A model generated the notes under the pieces. It was not told the DNA's origin. It saw only the letters and a list, made by a program, of their open reading frames with translations, and ran no database searches. From Acidimicrobiales bacterium (GTDB taxonomy: Bacteria > Actinomycetota > Acidimicrobiia > Acidimicrobiales > Ilumatobacteraceae), in NCBI GenBank assembly GCA_030833305.1, contig JAURHL010000012.1, forward strand, positions 1-23,266: a stretch of 23,266 nucleotides of DNA, in the 5' to 3' direction. Positions 1 to 7,472 of this stretch are shown one piece after another. A program made the position numbers and the translations under genes. How positions within the stretch are numbered: position 1 is the first letter of the stretch; every line of letters begins with the position of its first letter.

Positions 1-689
1 ACCGGTTCGGCAGCCAGATCCGCACGCACTATCCGCTCGAGGCGGCCACCGAGGTCATGATCATCCGCCAGGAGGCCCGTCCGCCGAGCGTGGGTTCGAT
101 CACCGTCACGGTTCCGGCCTACATGGAACTCATCGTGGCCTCGTTCAGCCAATTGGCCCGCGCCAGCAGTCAGGTGAATCAGCGCAGCGGTGTGTCCGTG
201 CGCCTCAGCGTGAGCAACTACGAGGTCATGGCCGCCAACGCGTTGCGCCGCGGCTTGCGTCTCGGCGAGACCAACGTGGTGCCCCGGGTGTGCGACCTCG
301 ACTCGTTCGCCGCGTCCACCGGCGGCAAAATCGAGATCGAGGCGATGGAAGACGGACGCGAAGGCCACGTGTTGCGCGAGCTGGTCAAGGCCGCGGTGCT
401 CACGTCGTATCGCGACCTGGTCAGTCCCGAACTGACGCGCGACATCGTCACCGCTTTCGAGGAGGGGGCGGTGGTTCACACCGGCGAGGACGTCCCGTCG
501 GTCGAGCAAGCCGGTCTCATCGAACAGATTCCGGCGTTGAAGGCGGCGGTGTTGCCGTTGCTCGCCGGTGACGACAGCCCGGCCAGCATCGCGTCGGCCG
601 TGGAGTTCGTGCTCGAGGGAATGCACCTGTCCAAGCGACTGAACAAGGATCAGAGCGCGGGCAGCGGCGGCACGTACCGCAGTCGGTGA
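1..689 (+). CDS. Mg-chelatase/MoxR-like AAA+ ATPase, C-terminal part (5' end outside window)
   Basis: The reading frame is open from base 3, so the N-terminal AAA+ core with its Walker motifs lies upstream of the window. What remains resembles the C-terminal half of the actinobacterial magnesium-chelatase-type ATPases (Rv0958-like). Recognisable stretches are GSQIRTHYP near the start, QRSGVSVRLSVSN, a lid-like segment with LGETNVVPRVCDLDSF and GKIEIE, and the closing EFVLEGMHLSKRLNKD. These ATPases are thought to act as MoxR-type chaperone or remodelling motors, usually with a VWA-domain partner; a role in chlorophyll synthesis is not implied. The family match is seen in the sequence and the role is inferred. 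It converges with the small membrane protein gene at 727-1098 across 37 bases containing a perfect inverted repeat. Confidence 0.8.
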   Translation, partial: RFGSQIRTHYPLEAATEVMIIRQEARPPSVGSITVTVPAYMELIVASFSQLARASSQVNQRSGVSVRLSVSNYEVMAANALRRGLRLGETNVVPRVCDLDSFAASTGGKIEIEAMEDGREGHVLRELVKAAVLTSYRDLVSPELTRDIVTAFEEGAVVHTGEDVPSVEQAGLIEQIPALKAAVLPLLAGDDSPASIASAVEFVLEGMHLSKRLNKDQSAGSGGTYRSR

Positions 690-696
690 CCCACGG

Positions 697-715
697 GTCC
701 GACGGTACGTCGGAC
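697..715. terminator. Inverted repeat between convergent genes, possible bidirectional terminator
   Basis: Arms GTCCGACG (697-704) and CGTCGGAC (708-715) are perfectly complementary around a 3-base GTA loop. The repeat sits 7 bases after the stop of the ATPase gene and 11 bases before the stop of the opposing gene. No U-tract follows on either strand, so termination is inferred from position and stem strength only. Confidence 0.5.
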
Positions 716-726
716 GACGGCGCTAC

Positions 727-1098
727 TCAGCGGCCATCCAACTTGCTCTCGATGTTCTTCAACGCGTCGACCACCCGGTCGGTCTCGCTGCGGTGCTCGT
801 GCACCAGGCGCACCAACCAGAAGCGCATGAAACGAGCCAACGAATAGCGCACGAACAGAGCCGTGCCGGCGATCACGAGAGCGAGTCCGATGAGGGTGCC
901 GGTGGCGAGGAAGGCGATCTGGTCGCCCATCTCGGTGGTGCCGCTGGCTTGGAATCCGCCCACGATGGCCATCGCGACACCGGCGATGAGGGCCACGGTG
1001 CCGATGGCCAACAGCCAACGTTCGCGGTCGGCGCGGGCGCCACGCAGTTTCAATTCGCCGATCTCTTCGGTGAAGGTCTGGATGCGGTTCTCGTTCAT
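727..1098 (-). CDS. Small two-helix membrane protein, last gene of the ABC operon
   Basis: This 123-residue protein is not one I can assign to a named family. It has a charged N-terminus (MNENRIQTFTEEIGELKLRG), two hydrophobic helices at about residues 29-49 and 63-83, and a basic segment followed by a C-terminal helix with coiled-coil-like spacing ending ALKNIESKLDGR. I chose the ATG at 1098 because GGA lies about nine bases upstream. An in-frame GTG at 1164 overlaps the livF stop as GTGA and would add 22 mostly polar residues; this overlap style is used elsewhere in the window, so that start stays possible. The position directly behind livF suggests co-transcription with the transporter. 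A part in transport is only inferred. Confidence 0.65.
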   Translation of the reverse strand: MNENRIQTFTEEIGELKLRGARADRERWLLAIGTVALIAGVAMAIVGGFQASGTTEMGDQIAFLATGTLIGLALVIAGTALFVRYSLARFMRFWLVRLVHEHRSETDRVVDALKNIESKLDGR

Positions 1099-1160
1099 GG
1101 GTCGGTTCCGTTTCTCTGTTGTCGCTTGTGTTCTCGATTTTCGGTTGCTCGACGTGATGG

Positions 1161-1868
1161 TCACGAGCCCAGGTAGGCCCCCGCCAGTACATCATCGCCG
1201 ATCTCGGATGCCTTGCCGGCCATGCGCACGGTGCCGTGGGCCAGCAGGACCGCGGTGTCGGCCACGCCCAACACGGTGCGGGCGAACTGTTCGACGACCA
1301 GCACCGACACACCTTCGGCGGCGATCGCCGCCACCTGGGCGTACAACTCGGCCACGATGAGCGGGGCCAATCCCATCGACAATTCGTCCAGCAACAAGAT
1401 GGCGGGATCGGTGGCCAGAGCGCGCGCCAGCGAGAGCATCTGCTGTTCGCCTCCCGACATCGTTCCGGCCAACTGGGTGCGACGTTCACCGAGCCGCGGG
1501 AAGCGCGCGTAGGTTCGCTCCTCGATGTCGCTCATCTTGTGACCGCTGAAGGTGGCCATCAGCAGGTTCTCGCGCACCGTCAAGTTCGGGAAGATTCCGC
1601 GACCTTCGGGGATGGTGCACAGACCGGCACGGGCCAGAGCACTGGCCGATGCGCCGGTGACGTCGCGACCGGCCACGATCAGATGACCCGCCGACGGCCG
1701 CAGCAAGCCACTGATGACCTTGATGGTGGTGCTCTTGCCGGCACCGTTCGGGCCGAGAAGCGCGACCACCTCACCACGACCGATGGAGAGATTCACGCCG
1801 TGCAACACGTCGATGGAGCCGTAGCCGGCTCGCACGTTGCGCAATTCGAGGATGGGCGGTGTGCTCAT
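1161..1868 (-). CDS. livF: Branched-chain-amino-acid-type ABC transporter ATP-binding protein LivF
   Basis: This 235-residue cytoplasmic ATPase would power the LivHM permease. Visible motifs are Walker A GPNGAGKST (about 39-47), the LivF-typical segment IPEGRGIFPNLTVREN (86-101), the signature MSGGEQQ (137-143) and Walker B ILLLDE (157-162). The switch segment VVEQ has Gln where most ABC ATPases have His, which is normal for LivF. The ATG at 1868 overlaps the livG stop as ATGA; an upstream in-frame start would add an Arg-rich tail that lies inside livG. The family assignment is firm. The substrate cannot be read from this subunit, and HAAT-family systems carry amino acids, amides, urea and aromatic or other carboxylates. 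Confidence 0.93.
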   Translation of the reverse strand: MSTPPILELRNVRAGYGSIDVLHGVNLSIGRGEVVALLGPNGAGKSTTIKVISGLLRPSAGHLIVAGRDVTGASASALARAGLCTIPEGRGIFPNLTVRENLLMATFSGHKMSDIEERTYARFPRLGERRTQLAGTMSGGEQQMLSLARALATDPAILLLDELSMGLAPLIVAELYAQVAAIAAEGVSVLVVEQFARTVLGVADTAVLLAHGTVRMAGKASEIGDDVLAGAYLGS

Positions 1869-2572
1869 GAGGTTCCCAGGTAGGCCTGCAACACGGCATC
1901 GTCGTGTTGGATCTCGTTCGGTGTGCCGACGGCGATGATGTTGCCGAGGTCGAGCACGTGGATGCGATCGCACACGTGCATCACCAGGTCCATGTCGTGT
2001 TCGACCAGCAGCACACCGAGTCCGTCAGCGGCCAACTCGCGCAACAGCCCGCCGAGTCGTTCGGTTTCGGAGTCGTCCAACCCCGAGGCGGGCTCGTCGA
2101 GCAACAGGAGCCGTGGCATGGTCGCCAGGGCGCGTGCGATCTCCACCAAACGCGCCGAGCCGGTGGGCAGATCGCCGGCCACGGATGCAGCCAGATGCGA
2201 CAAGCCGACCTTGTCGAGCAAGGTGTCGACGGTGCCGTCCACGTCGGGAACCGCGGCCAGTTCGGCGGCCACGCGGACGTTGTCGCGCACCGTGAGAGAC
2301 GAGAACAATTCGAGTCGTTGAAACGTTCGCGCGAGACCGCGCTTGGCGCGCCGGTGCGGGGCCTCGCGTGTGATGTCCACTCCGCTGACGAAGACTTGAC
2401 CGGCGGTGGGTTCCTGCATACCGCTGATCACGTTGAACAAGGTGGTCTTTCCCGCACCGTTGGGGCCGATGAGACCGGTCACCTGACCGACCTCGGCGTC
2501 CAGGTCGACGCCACCGACGGCCATCACGCCGCCGAAGCGCACCATCACCCCCCGTACTTCCAGCAACGACAT
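1865..2572 (-). CDS. livG: Branched-chain-amino-acid-type ABC transporter ATP-binding protein LivG
   Basis: This is the second ATPase of the transporter, also 235 residues. Walker A GPNGAGKTT spans about 36-44, the Q-loop region is ARTFQRLELF (81-90), Walker B is LLLLDEPASGLD (155-166) and the switch His lies in VEHDMD (His192). The signature is unusual: LivG proteins normally read close to LPYGQQR before the conserved EIARAL, but here it is LPTGSAR (135-141), so the two Gln positions are lost. The LivF partner keeps a good signature, so only one of the two composite ATP sites would be affected. The ATG at 2572 overlaps the permease stop as ATGA, and livF overlaps the end of this gene the same way, suggesting translational coupling. 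Confidence 0.93.
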   Translation of the reverse strand: MSLLEVRGVMVRFGGVMAVGGVDLDAEVGQVTGLIGPNGAGKTTLFNVISGMQEPTAGQVFVSGVDITREAPHRRAKRGLARTFQRLELFSSLTVRDNVRVAAELAAVPDVDGTVDTLLDKVGLSHLAASVAGDLPTGSARLVEIARALATMPRLLLLDEPASGLDDSETERLGGLLRELAADGLGVLLVEHDMDLVMHVCDRIHVLDLGNIIAVGTPNEIQHDDAVLQAYLGTS

Positions 2573-4845
2573 CAGAGCACCACGCCGATCTTCTGCTCGG
2601 CCAGTTCGATGTCCTCGCGGCTGAAGTCCGTGTCCAAACCGGCCAGATCGGGTGACGCCGTGTGCACGCGGGGAGAGTTCTCGACGACGCGTTGCGCGCC
2701 GACACCGAACAGAGCGACCAATCCGATGATCAGGATGATTCGTTTGCCGGTGGCATCGAGGGCGCTGCTCCAGTCGACACCCGTGGCGATGGCCATCCCG
2801 ACGGCCAGCCAGGCACCGGCCATCACGCGCCGACCCGGCGCGGCGGCCGTCAACGCGGGGAGATTGGGCGAAACCGCCAGGATCCAGACCACGCTGGCCA
2901 CGAAGAACGACCAGTGCGAGATGACGTCGGCGGCGTCGAGGGCCCAAATGCCGAAGGCTCCGGCGGCGCTGATCGCGATCAATCGTGGTTGTTCGATCAA
3001 CGGACGGAACGAATCACCGATCTGGGCCGCCGCGCCCTGAGGATTGCGACCGAGGGTGATGCCGACCGTGCCCGGACCGATCTTGGTGAGGTTCTTCACC
3101 GTGGGCACGATGGTGGCCAGCACCGAGTTACCACCCAACAACAATCCACCGAAGAGCGCGCCGGCCACCGAACCGACACCACCGACCACGGCCAACAGCA
3201 CGATCGGCAGGCTCTGCGTGAATTCGTATTGCTGTGGGCTCACCTTGTCGCCGGCCAGTGCACCGGCACAGGCGGCGATGCCGGCCGAGATCGCGAAAGC
3301 CGCCAACTTCGTGCGGGTGAGGCTCATACCCAACGTGGCGGCGGCAGCGGGAGAGTCCTTCAACGCGACCAGGCGTCGACCGAGACGACTGCGACGCACG
3401 GCCACCACGATCAAGCCGAGAATCGCGAAACAGACCGAGGCCAGGATCAGTCGGGCCCGTGGAGTGTCGATGGTGACGAAGGGAATCCGCAACACGGGCA
3501 CGGTGATGTTGCCGGTTTGGAAGGTCTGGCGCTGGTTGAAGACGATCTTGCTGACCATCACCGCGAACGCCGCCGTGGCGAGGGCGAGGTAGATGCCCGA
3601 CAGTCGCAACGCGGGCAGTGCGACGATCGCACCCACGATCGCGACGATGACGATCGCGACGACGAGCGTGACCAGGTTTCCGTTGCCCGGAAGCTTGGAC
3701 ATGGCGATGGCCCCGAGTCCGGCGAACGTCAGTGGTGCCAACGACATCTGGCCGGCGTAACCGGTGAGCGGCACCAGTGACAGCGTGACCATGGCGAACG
3801 TGAAGCCGTTCAGCAACAGAAGGGTGTTCGACCGGGTGAGCATGCCGGAGATACCGACGACGACCACCACGAGCGCGACCGCACCCATGATCGCCGTGCG
3901 CCACTCGGGCACGCGGTTCTCCTCGCGCAACTTCGTCGTGCCGACGCGCAAACGACTCTGCGGTCGCGCCAGCAACGCGATGAACAACACGATGGTGGGC
4001 AGGGCCGATCGCACGCCCGACAACGAGAAGCCGAAGGCCGTCTGGGGGAACCACGACTCGTCCGACACCATCAGGTAGTAAGCGTCGAGGAGTCCCAGCA
4101 GACCGGCGCCGAGGAACGTGAGAGGCAGGCTCTTCAAGCGCCCGATGATGGCGGCGGCGTACGCGTTGATGACCAGCAGCACCAGTGGCTCGATGTTGAG
4201 CTGTTGATCGCCGGCCAGCAGGATTCCGGCGAGTCCGGCCAACGACGCGCTGATGCCCCAGGCGAACATGGACACGCGGTCGGGTCGACCGCCGTTCAGT
4301 TCGGTGAGGTTGCGATCATCCACGACCGCGCGCATGGCCACACCCATACGGGTCTTGTACAGAACGATCCGCAGGATGATGGCCACCACGACGGCGCAAC
4401 CGAACGTGATGAGGCGGTGCCAGCTGACGTTGAAGCCGCCGATGGAGATGCTGTTGCCCTCGTAGAACTTGAGGAACGCCTCTCGACTGGCGTCGTTGGG
4501 CCAGATCCAGTTGGCCAGGCCGATCATGAAGGCGAACAGCGCCACGGTCACCGACAAACGCACGACCTCGGTCGTGCCCTGCAGACCCCTCATCACGAAA
4601 CGTTCGGTGACGATCCCGAACAGCGGACACAGGATGAACAGCGTGATGAACAACGCCAATGGTGCCGGGAGATCCCAGTCGAATCGCAGTTGCCAATAGG
4701 TGAACGCCGACAACATGCCGGTGGCCCCGTGGGCGAGATTGAAGATGCCCGAGGTCGTGTAGGTGACGACCAGTCCACTGGCCACCACCGCGTAGATGGC
4801 ACCCGTCGACAAGCCGATGATGGTGAACGTCAGCAGTTCCTGCAT
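2572..4845 (-). CDS. livHM: Fused LivH-LivM permease of the Liv-type ABC transporter
   Basis: This 757-residue integral membrane protein carries both permease subunits in one chain. The LivH half (about 1-295) has the typical opening GLSTGAIYAVVASGLVVTYT, the segment FNLAHGATGM and a coupling-loop-like region RMGVAMRAVVDDRNLTELNG (167-186). A charged linker (about 296-316) leads to the LivM half (about 317-620), with LTGYAGQMSLAPLTFAGLGA and a second coupling-loop-like region RLGRRLVALKDSPAAAATLG (487-506). Both halves keep their cytoplasmic loops, so one chain could dock both LivG and LivF. About 135 extra residues follow, with further hydrophobic helices and an acidic soluble tail. The gene lies between the binding-protein gene and livG. 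No frameshift is needed to explain the fusion. Confidence 0.92.
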   Translation of the reverse strand: MQELLTFTIIGLSTGAIYAVVASGLVVTYTTSGIFNLAHGATGMLSAFTYWQLRFDWDLPAPLALFITLFILCPLFGIVTERFVMRGLQGTTEVVRLSVTVALFAFMIGLANWIWPNDASREAFLKFYEGNSISIGGFNVSWHRLITFGCAVVVAIILRIVLYKTRMGVAMRAVVDDRNLTELNGGRPDRVSMFAWGISASLAGLAGILLAGDQQLNIEPLVLLVINAYAAAIIGRLKSLPLTFLGAGLLGLLDAYYLMVSDESWFPQTAFGFSLSGVRSALPTIVLFIALLARPQSRLRVGTTKLREENRVPEWRTAIMGAVALVVVVVGISGMLTRSNTLLLLNGFTFAMVTLSLVPLTGYAGQMSLAPLTFAGLGAIAMSKLPGNGNLVTLVVAIVIVAIVGAIVALPALRLSGIYLALATAAFAVMVSKIVFNQRQTFQTGNITVPVLRIPFVTIDTPRARLILASVCFAILGLIVVAVRRSRLGRRLVALKDSPAAAATLGMSLTRTKLAAFAISAGIAACAGALAGDKVSPQQYEFTQSLPIVLLAVVGGVGSVAGALFGGLLLGGNSVLATIVPTVKNLTKIGPGTVGITLGRNPQGAAAQIGDSFRPLIEQPRLIAISAAGAFGIWALDAADVISHWSFFVASVVWILAVSPNLPALTAAAPGRRVMAGAWLAVGMAIATGVDWSSALDATGKRIILIIGLVALFGVGAQRVVENSPRVHTASPDLAGLDTDFSREDIELAEQKIGVVL

Positions 4846-4878
4846 CAGCGGCCCGTCGTCCGGTTCATCGGGGTGCGT

Positions 4879-4894
4879 TCATCGTGTTCGATGA
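4879..4894. terminator. Small hairpin between the binding-protein and permease genes
   Basis: Arms TCATCG (4879-4884) and CGATGA (4889-4894) pair perfectly around a 4-base loop, directly after the binding-protein stop on the minus strand. Such intercistronic stems often protect the upstream mRNA or attenuate reading into permease genes, which would leave more binding protein than permease. That role is inferred, and the 6-bp stem is modest. Confidence 0.35.
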
Positions 4895-6358
4895 TCAGTT
4901 GGGTCGTGTCGGGTCGATGGACACCGATGTGTCACCGAAGTCGCCCTCGATGGCCACTGCGCCCTCGGCATCGTCGCAACGCCAACCGTTGCCGTTGTCG
5001 TCGGCACTGCCACGTTCGGGATACACCCGCTGCCAGGTGCCGTCGACGACGCCCATGATGAGACCGCAACGCGGCGGTTCGTTGCTACCGGGGTTCGACT
5101 CGGCGTGCAGACCACCGGCCGTCCACGAGGTCACCTTCTTGGCTTCTGCCAGCACGCACTCGCGCTCGAGCACGTTGTCGTTGGCGTCCAGACACGCGTT
5201 GGCCGACTGCACGAACAGCAACATGGCCGACACGGCTTGCTGACCCAAACCGGCGATGCGGCCGTCGGGGTTGTACGTGGCCATCATCTCGAGGAACGTG
5301 GCCAACGCCGGGTTCTGGTCGGCTTCTTCGAAGGGCGAATACACGGTGCGCACGCGCAGGCCCTCGGTGGCCTCGGCGTTGCCCTCGGCGACGATTTGCT
5401 CGCTGTAGTGGTTGGCGTCGTTCAACACCAGATCGGGCACGTAGCCCACCTCACGCATGGCCTTGTAGAGCAGGATCATGTTGCCCGGCTCGCCCACGAC
5501 CGAGAGCATGGTGATGCCCTCGTTCTTCAACTGCTGGGCGAAGGGAGTCCAGTTGGCCTCGCCGGCGGGATTGGTGGGGATCATCAACGGTTCCCCGAAT
5601 CCGCCGAGGGCGGCCATGGTGCCCTTGATCTGCTCGGCGACCATCTTGGTGCTCACGAAGTCGCCATAGATGATGGCCGGCTTGCCGATGGCCTCGGCCT
5701 GGTACTTCTTGGCCCACAGGAACCACGAGGCGGGCTTCAGGTTCGGCGGGTTCGGGATGGGCTGCACGCGACCGTTGGCGAGCGACGCCTCGGCGGTGAC
5801 CGCGTAACCGGGGAACGACACCATGCCGCATTCGTGGAAGCGCGGGTACATCTGGTTGTCGAACACCCAACCTCCGCCGACCATGGCGAAGGTCTCCGCG
5901 CAGGCCTGCTCGGTGGCGGCCGGAACGTTGAACAGTTTGCCGTCCAGGTCGACGATCTCGATGGGTAGACCGCGCACACCACCTTGGGCGTTGCACCAGC
6001 CCGCGAAGGCCTCGGCGGCGTCGAGCATCTCGACCGTCAGGCCGGGGGCCGCTTCGTAGCCGTGGTCGGTCGCGGTGCCGAGGCGCAAGGTGTCGCCACC
6101 GTTCTGACCCTCGGCGATGGTGGGCACTCCGGCGTCGGTGGCCGGGCCACACGGGCTCTCCATGTCGCCGAACATCACGGAGGTCGGCGCATCGGTGGTC
6201 GGTGCCTCGGAACCCGACGGAGCCTCCGACGACGGGGCCTCGGTGGCCGGCGCGCTCGTCGCGTCGCCACCTTCCTCGCGATTCGAGCATCCGACCGCGG
6301 TGATGGCGACCAGTGCGATCGCGACCATGGCCCGTGTCGAGCGAAGTTTGCTGATCAT
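4895..6358 (-). CDS. Liv-type ABC transporter substrate-binding lipoprotein
   Basis: This 487-residue exported binding protein is the first gene of the ABC operon. The N-terminus is a lipoprotein signal: basic MISKLRSTR, a hydrophobic core and a lipobox ending AVGC (Cys24). A Ser/Thr/Pro/Ala/Glu-rich linker follows to about residue 60. The rest is a periplasmic-binding-protein type I fold (Peripla_BP_6), with LRLGTATDHG near the start and repeated GGV/GGF turns. The C-terminal third carries Cys residues at positions shared with the second binding protein at the window end. I chose the ATG at 6358 because a GGGGGA ribosome site lies just upstream and the signal peptide starts there. The ligand is not readable; neighbouring CoA-catabolic genes suggest a hydrophobic carboxylate rather than an amino acid. 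Confidence 0.92.
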   Translation of the reverse strand: MISKLRSTRAMVAIALVAITAVGCSNREEGGDATSAPATEAPSSEAPSGSEAPTTDAPTSVMFGDMESPCGPATDAGVPTIAEGQNGGDTLRLGTATDHGYEAAPGLTVEMLDAAEAFAGWCNAQGGVRGLPIEIVDLDGKLFNVPAATEQACAETFAMVGGGWVFDNQMYPRFHECGMVSFPGYAVTAEASLANGRVQPIPNPPNLKPASWFLWAKKYQAEAIGKPAIIYGDFVSTKMVAEQIKGTMAALGGFGEPLMIPTNPAGEANWTPFAQQLKNEGITMLSVVGEPGNMILLYKAMREVGYVPDLVLNDANHYSEQIVAEGNAEATEGLRVRTVYSPFEEADQNPALATFLEMMATYNPDGRIAGLGQQAVSAMLLFVQSANACLDANDNVLERECVLAEAKKVTSWTAGGLHAESNPGSNEPPRCGLIMGVVDGTWQRVYPERGSADDNGNGWRCDDAEGAVAIEGDFGDTSVSIDPTRPN

Positions 6359-6360
6359 GA

Positions 6361-6366
6361 TTCCCC
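6361..6366 (-). promoter_or_regulatory. Strong ribosome binding site for the binding-protein gene
   Basis: The minus strand reads GGGGGA a few bases before the ATG at 6358. This fixes the start and rules out the longer in-frame upstream extension, which would lack a signal peptide at its beginning. Confidence 0.6.
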
Positions 6367-6407
6367 CACGATTCCGATCGGGACCCCCACGGCCCGACTC
6401 ACGTCCG

Positions 6408-6413
6408 ACAATA
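6408..6413 (-). promoter_or_regulatory. Candidate -10 element for the ABC operon
   Basis: TATTGT on the minus strand fits the actinobacterial TANNNT -10 pattern and would give a leader of roughly 45 bases including the ribosome site. No convincing -35 is visible at the usual spacing. The 140-base gap 6359-6498 is the only place for promoters of both divergent operons. Confidence 0.35.
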
Positions 6414-6498
6414 GCAAGCAGCGGGGCGTTCTCGATAGGGCGCGGATTCCTCGCCGGCGGTGTGCGCCCAACGTTGCTCAAGTGATAAGAACGAACCC

Positions 6499-6978
6499 GT
6501 GTCCGCAGCAACCTCGTCGTCGACAACGGGACCCGACGGAGTGTTCACCGCTCCTCTCGTCGTCGCATACCCGTACAAGCGCACCGTCGGAACCCTGTTG
6601 TCCCGTTTCTTCCAGTCCTTGCAGGAAGGTCGACTCGAGGGCACGAAGGGATCCGACGGACGCGTGTACTTCCCGCCGGCCGAATTCGACCCCGTCACCG
6701 GTCGTCAACTGGACGAGTGGGTGACCCTGGCCGAGACCGGGACGGTCGTCACCTGGGCCTGGCAGTCGGCCCCGCAACCGGATCAACCCCTGGAACGTCC
6801 CTTCGCGTGGGCCCTGATCACCCTCGACGGAGCCGACGTGCCCTTGCTGCACGCCGTCGATGCCGGCGACATGGCGCGCATTCGCACCGGGTCGCGGGTG
6901 AAGGTGCGCTGGGCCGACGAGCGTTCGGGTGGAATCCGCGACATCGCCTGTTTCGACCTGCTGGAGGGAGCGTCATGA
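6499..6978 (+). CDS. DUF35 OB-fold protein lacking the zinc ribbon cysteines
   Basis: This 159-residue DUF35-family protein is the kind of small acyl-CoA-binding partner that associates with thiolase-fold enzymes. The pattern LEGTKGSDGRVYFPP (47-60) occupies the rubredoxin-like knuckle position, keeping the VYFPP core but none of the four zinc cysteines. The OB-fold follows from about 80, with GTVVTWAW, PFAWALITLDGADVPLLHAVD and RIRTGSRVKVRW. I prefer the GTG at 6499; another GTG at 6460 is in frame. A TAAGAA hexamer seven bases before 6499 would suit a leaderless start. The stop overlaps the next DUF35 gene by ATGA, so the two are probably coupled. Family certain, partner inferred from the two thiolase-like genes downstream. 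Confidence 0.85.
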   Translation: MSAATSSSTTGPDGVFTAPLVVAYPYKRTVGTLLSRFFQSLQEGRLEGTKGSDGRVYFPPAEFDPVTGRQLDEWVTLAETGTVVTWAWQSAPQPDQPLERPFAWALITLDGADVPLLHAVDAGDMARIRTGSRVKVRWADERSGGIRDIACFDLLEGAS

Positions 6979-7472
6979 GCGAGGCCGACGGAATCATGCG
7001 GCTGCGCCAGCCGATCTCGGTGACCTACAACTGGTCGGCCGGACCCAACGCCACCAGCCATCTCAATGGTTTGCTCGACGGCACTCTCGTCGGCAAGCGG
7101 TGTCCGGGTTGCTCGCTCGTGTACTTCCCGCCGCGCAACGGGGTGTGCCCGAAGTGCGCGCGCATCCTCGGCGACGACGTGGTGGTGGGCCCGCGCGGCA
7201 CCATCACCACTTTCTGCGTGGTGAACGTTCCGTTCCTCGGCCAGAAGATCAAGTTGCCGTACGTGGCCGCCCAGATCCTTCTCGACGGCGCCGACATCTC
7301 GATGCAACACCTCATCCAGGAATGCGAAGCGGCCGACGTTCGTATCGGCATGCGCGTCGAACCAGTGTGGAAGGACCGCAGCGAATGGGGTCCGTCGCTC
7401 GAGAACATCGCTCACTTCCGTCCGACCGGTGAACCCGATCGTGACATGGGCGTCGAAGCGGGAGCCAGCTGA
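6975..7472 (+). CDS. DUF35 OB-fold protein with intact zinc ribbon
   Basis: This is the second DUF35 protein, 165 residues. A complete zinc ribbon is visible: Cys43, Cys46, Cys58 and Cys61 in the spacing C-x2-C-x11-C-x2-C around VYFPP. The OB-fold follows, with GTITTFCVVNVPF, LPYVAAQILLDGADISMQHLI and IGMRVEPVWKD. In steroid-degrading actinobacteria a DUF35 domain (in ChsH2) docks onto the thiolase-fold aldolase Ltp2 and is needed for its activity. A similar docking role is inferred here. The ATG at 6975 overlaps the preceding stop (ATGA) and has GGAGGGAG just upstream. The stop overlaps the next start as TGATG. Confidence 0.88.
   Translation: MSEADGIMRLRQPISVTYNWSAGPNATSHLNGLLDGTLVGKRCPGCSLVYFPPRNGVCPKCARILGDDVVVGPRGTITTFCVVNVPFLGQKIKLPYVAAQILLDGADISMQHLIQECEAADVRIGMRVEPVWKDRSEWGPSLENIAHFRPTGEPDRDMGVEAGAS

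Noticed and set aside
1..689. Chlorophyll biosynthesis magnesium chelatase
   Set aside because: Non-photosynthetic actinobacteria carry this ATPase type widely, and no other pigment genes are present.
1869..1973. Upstream extension of livF
   Set aside because: The extra residues are Arg/His-rich and overlap livG. The ATGA overlap at 1868 gives the normal LivF start and length.
6359..6526. N-terminal extension of the binding lipoprotein
   Set aside because: The extension would bury the signal peptide, and GGGGGA stands right before the ATG at 6358.
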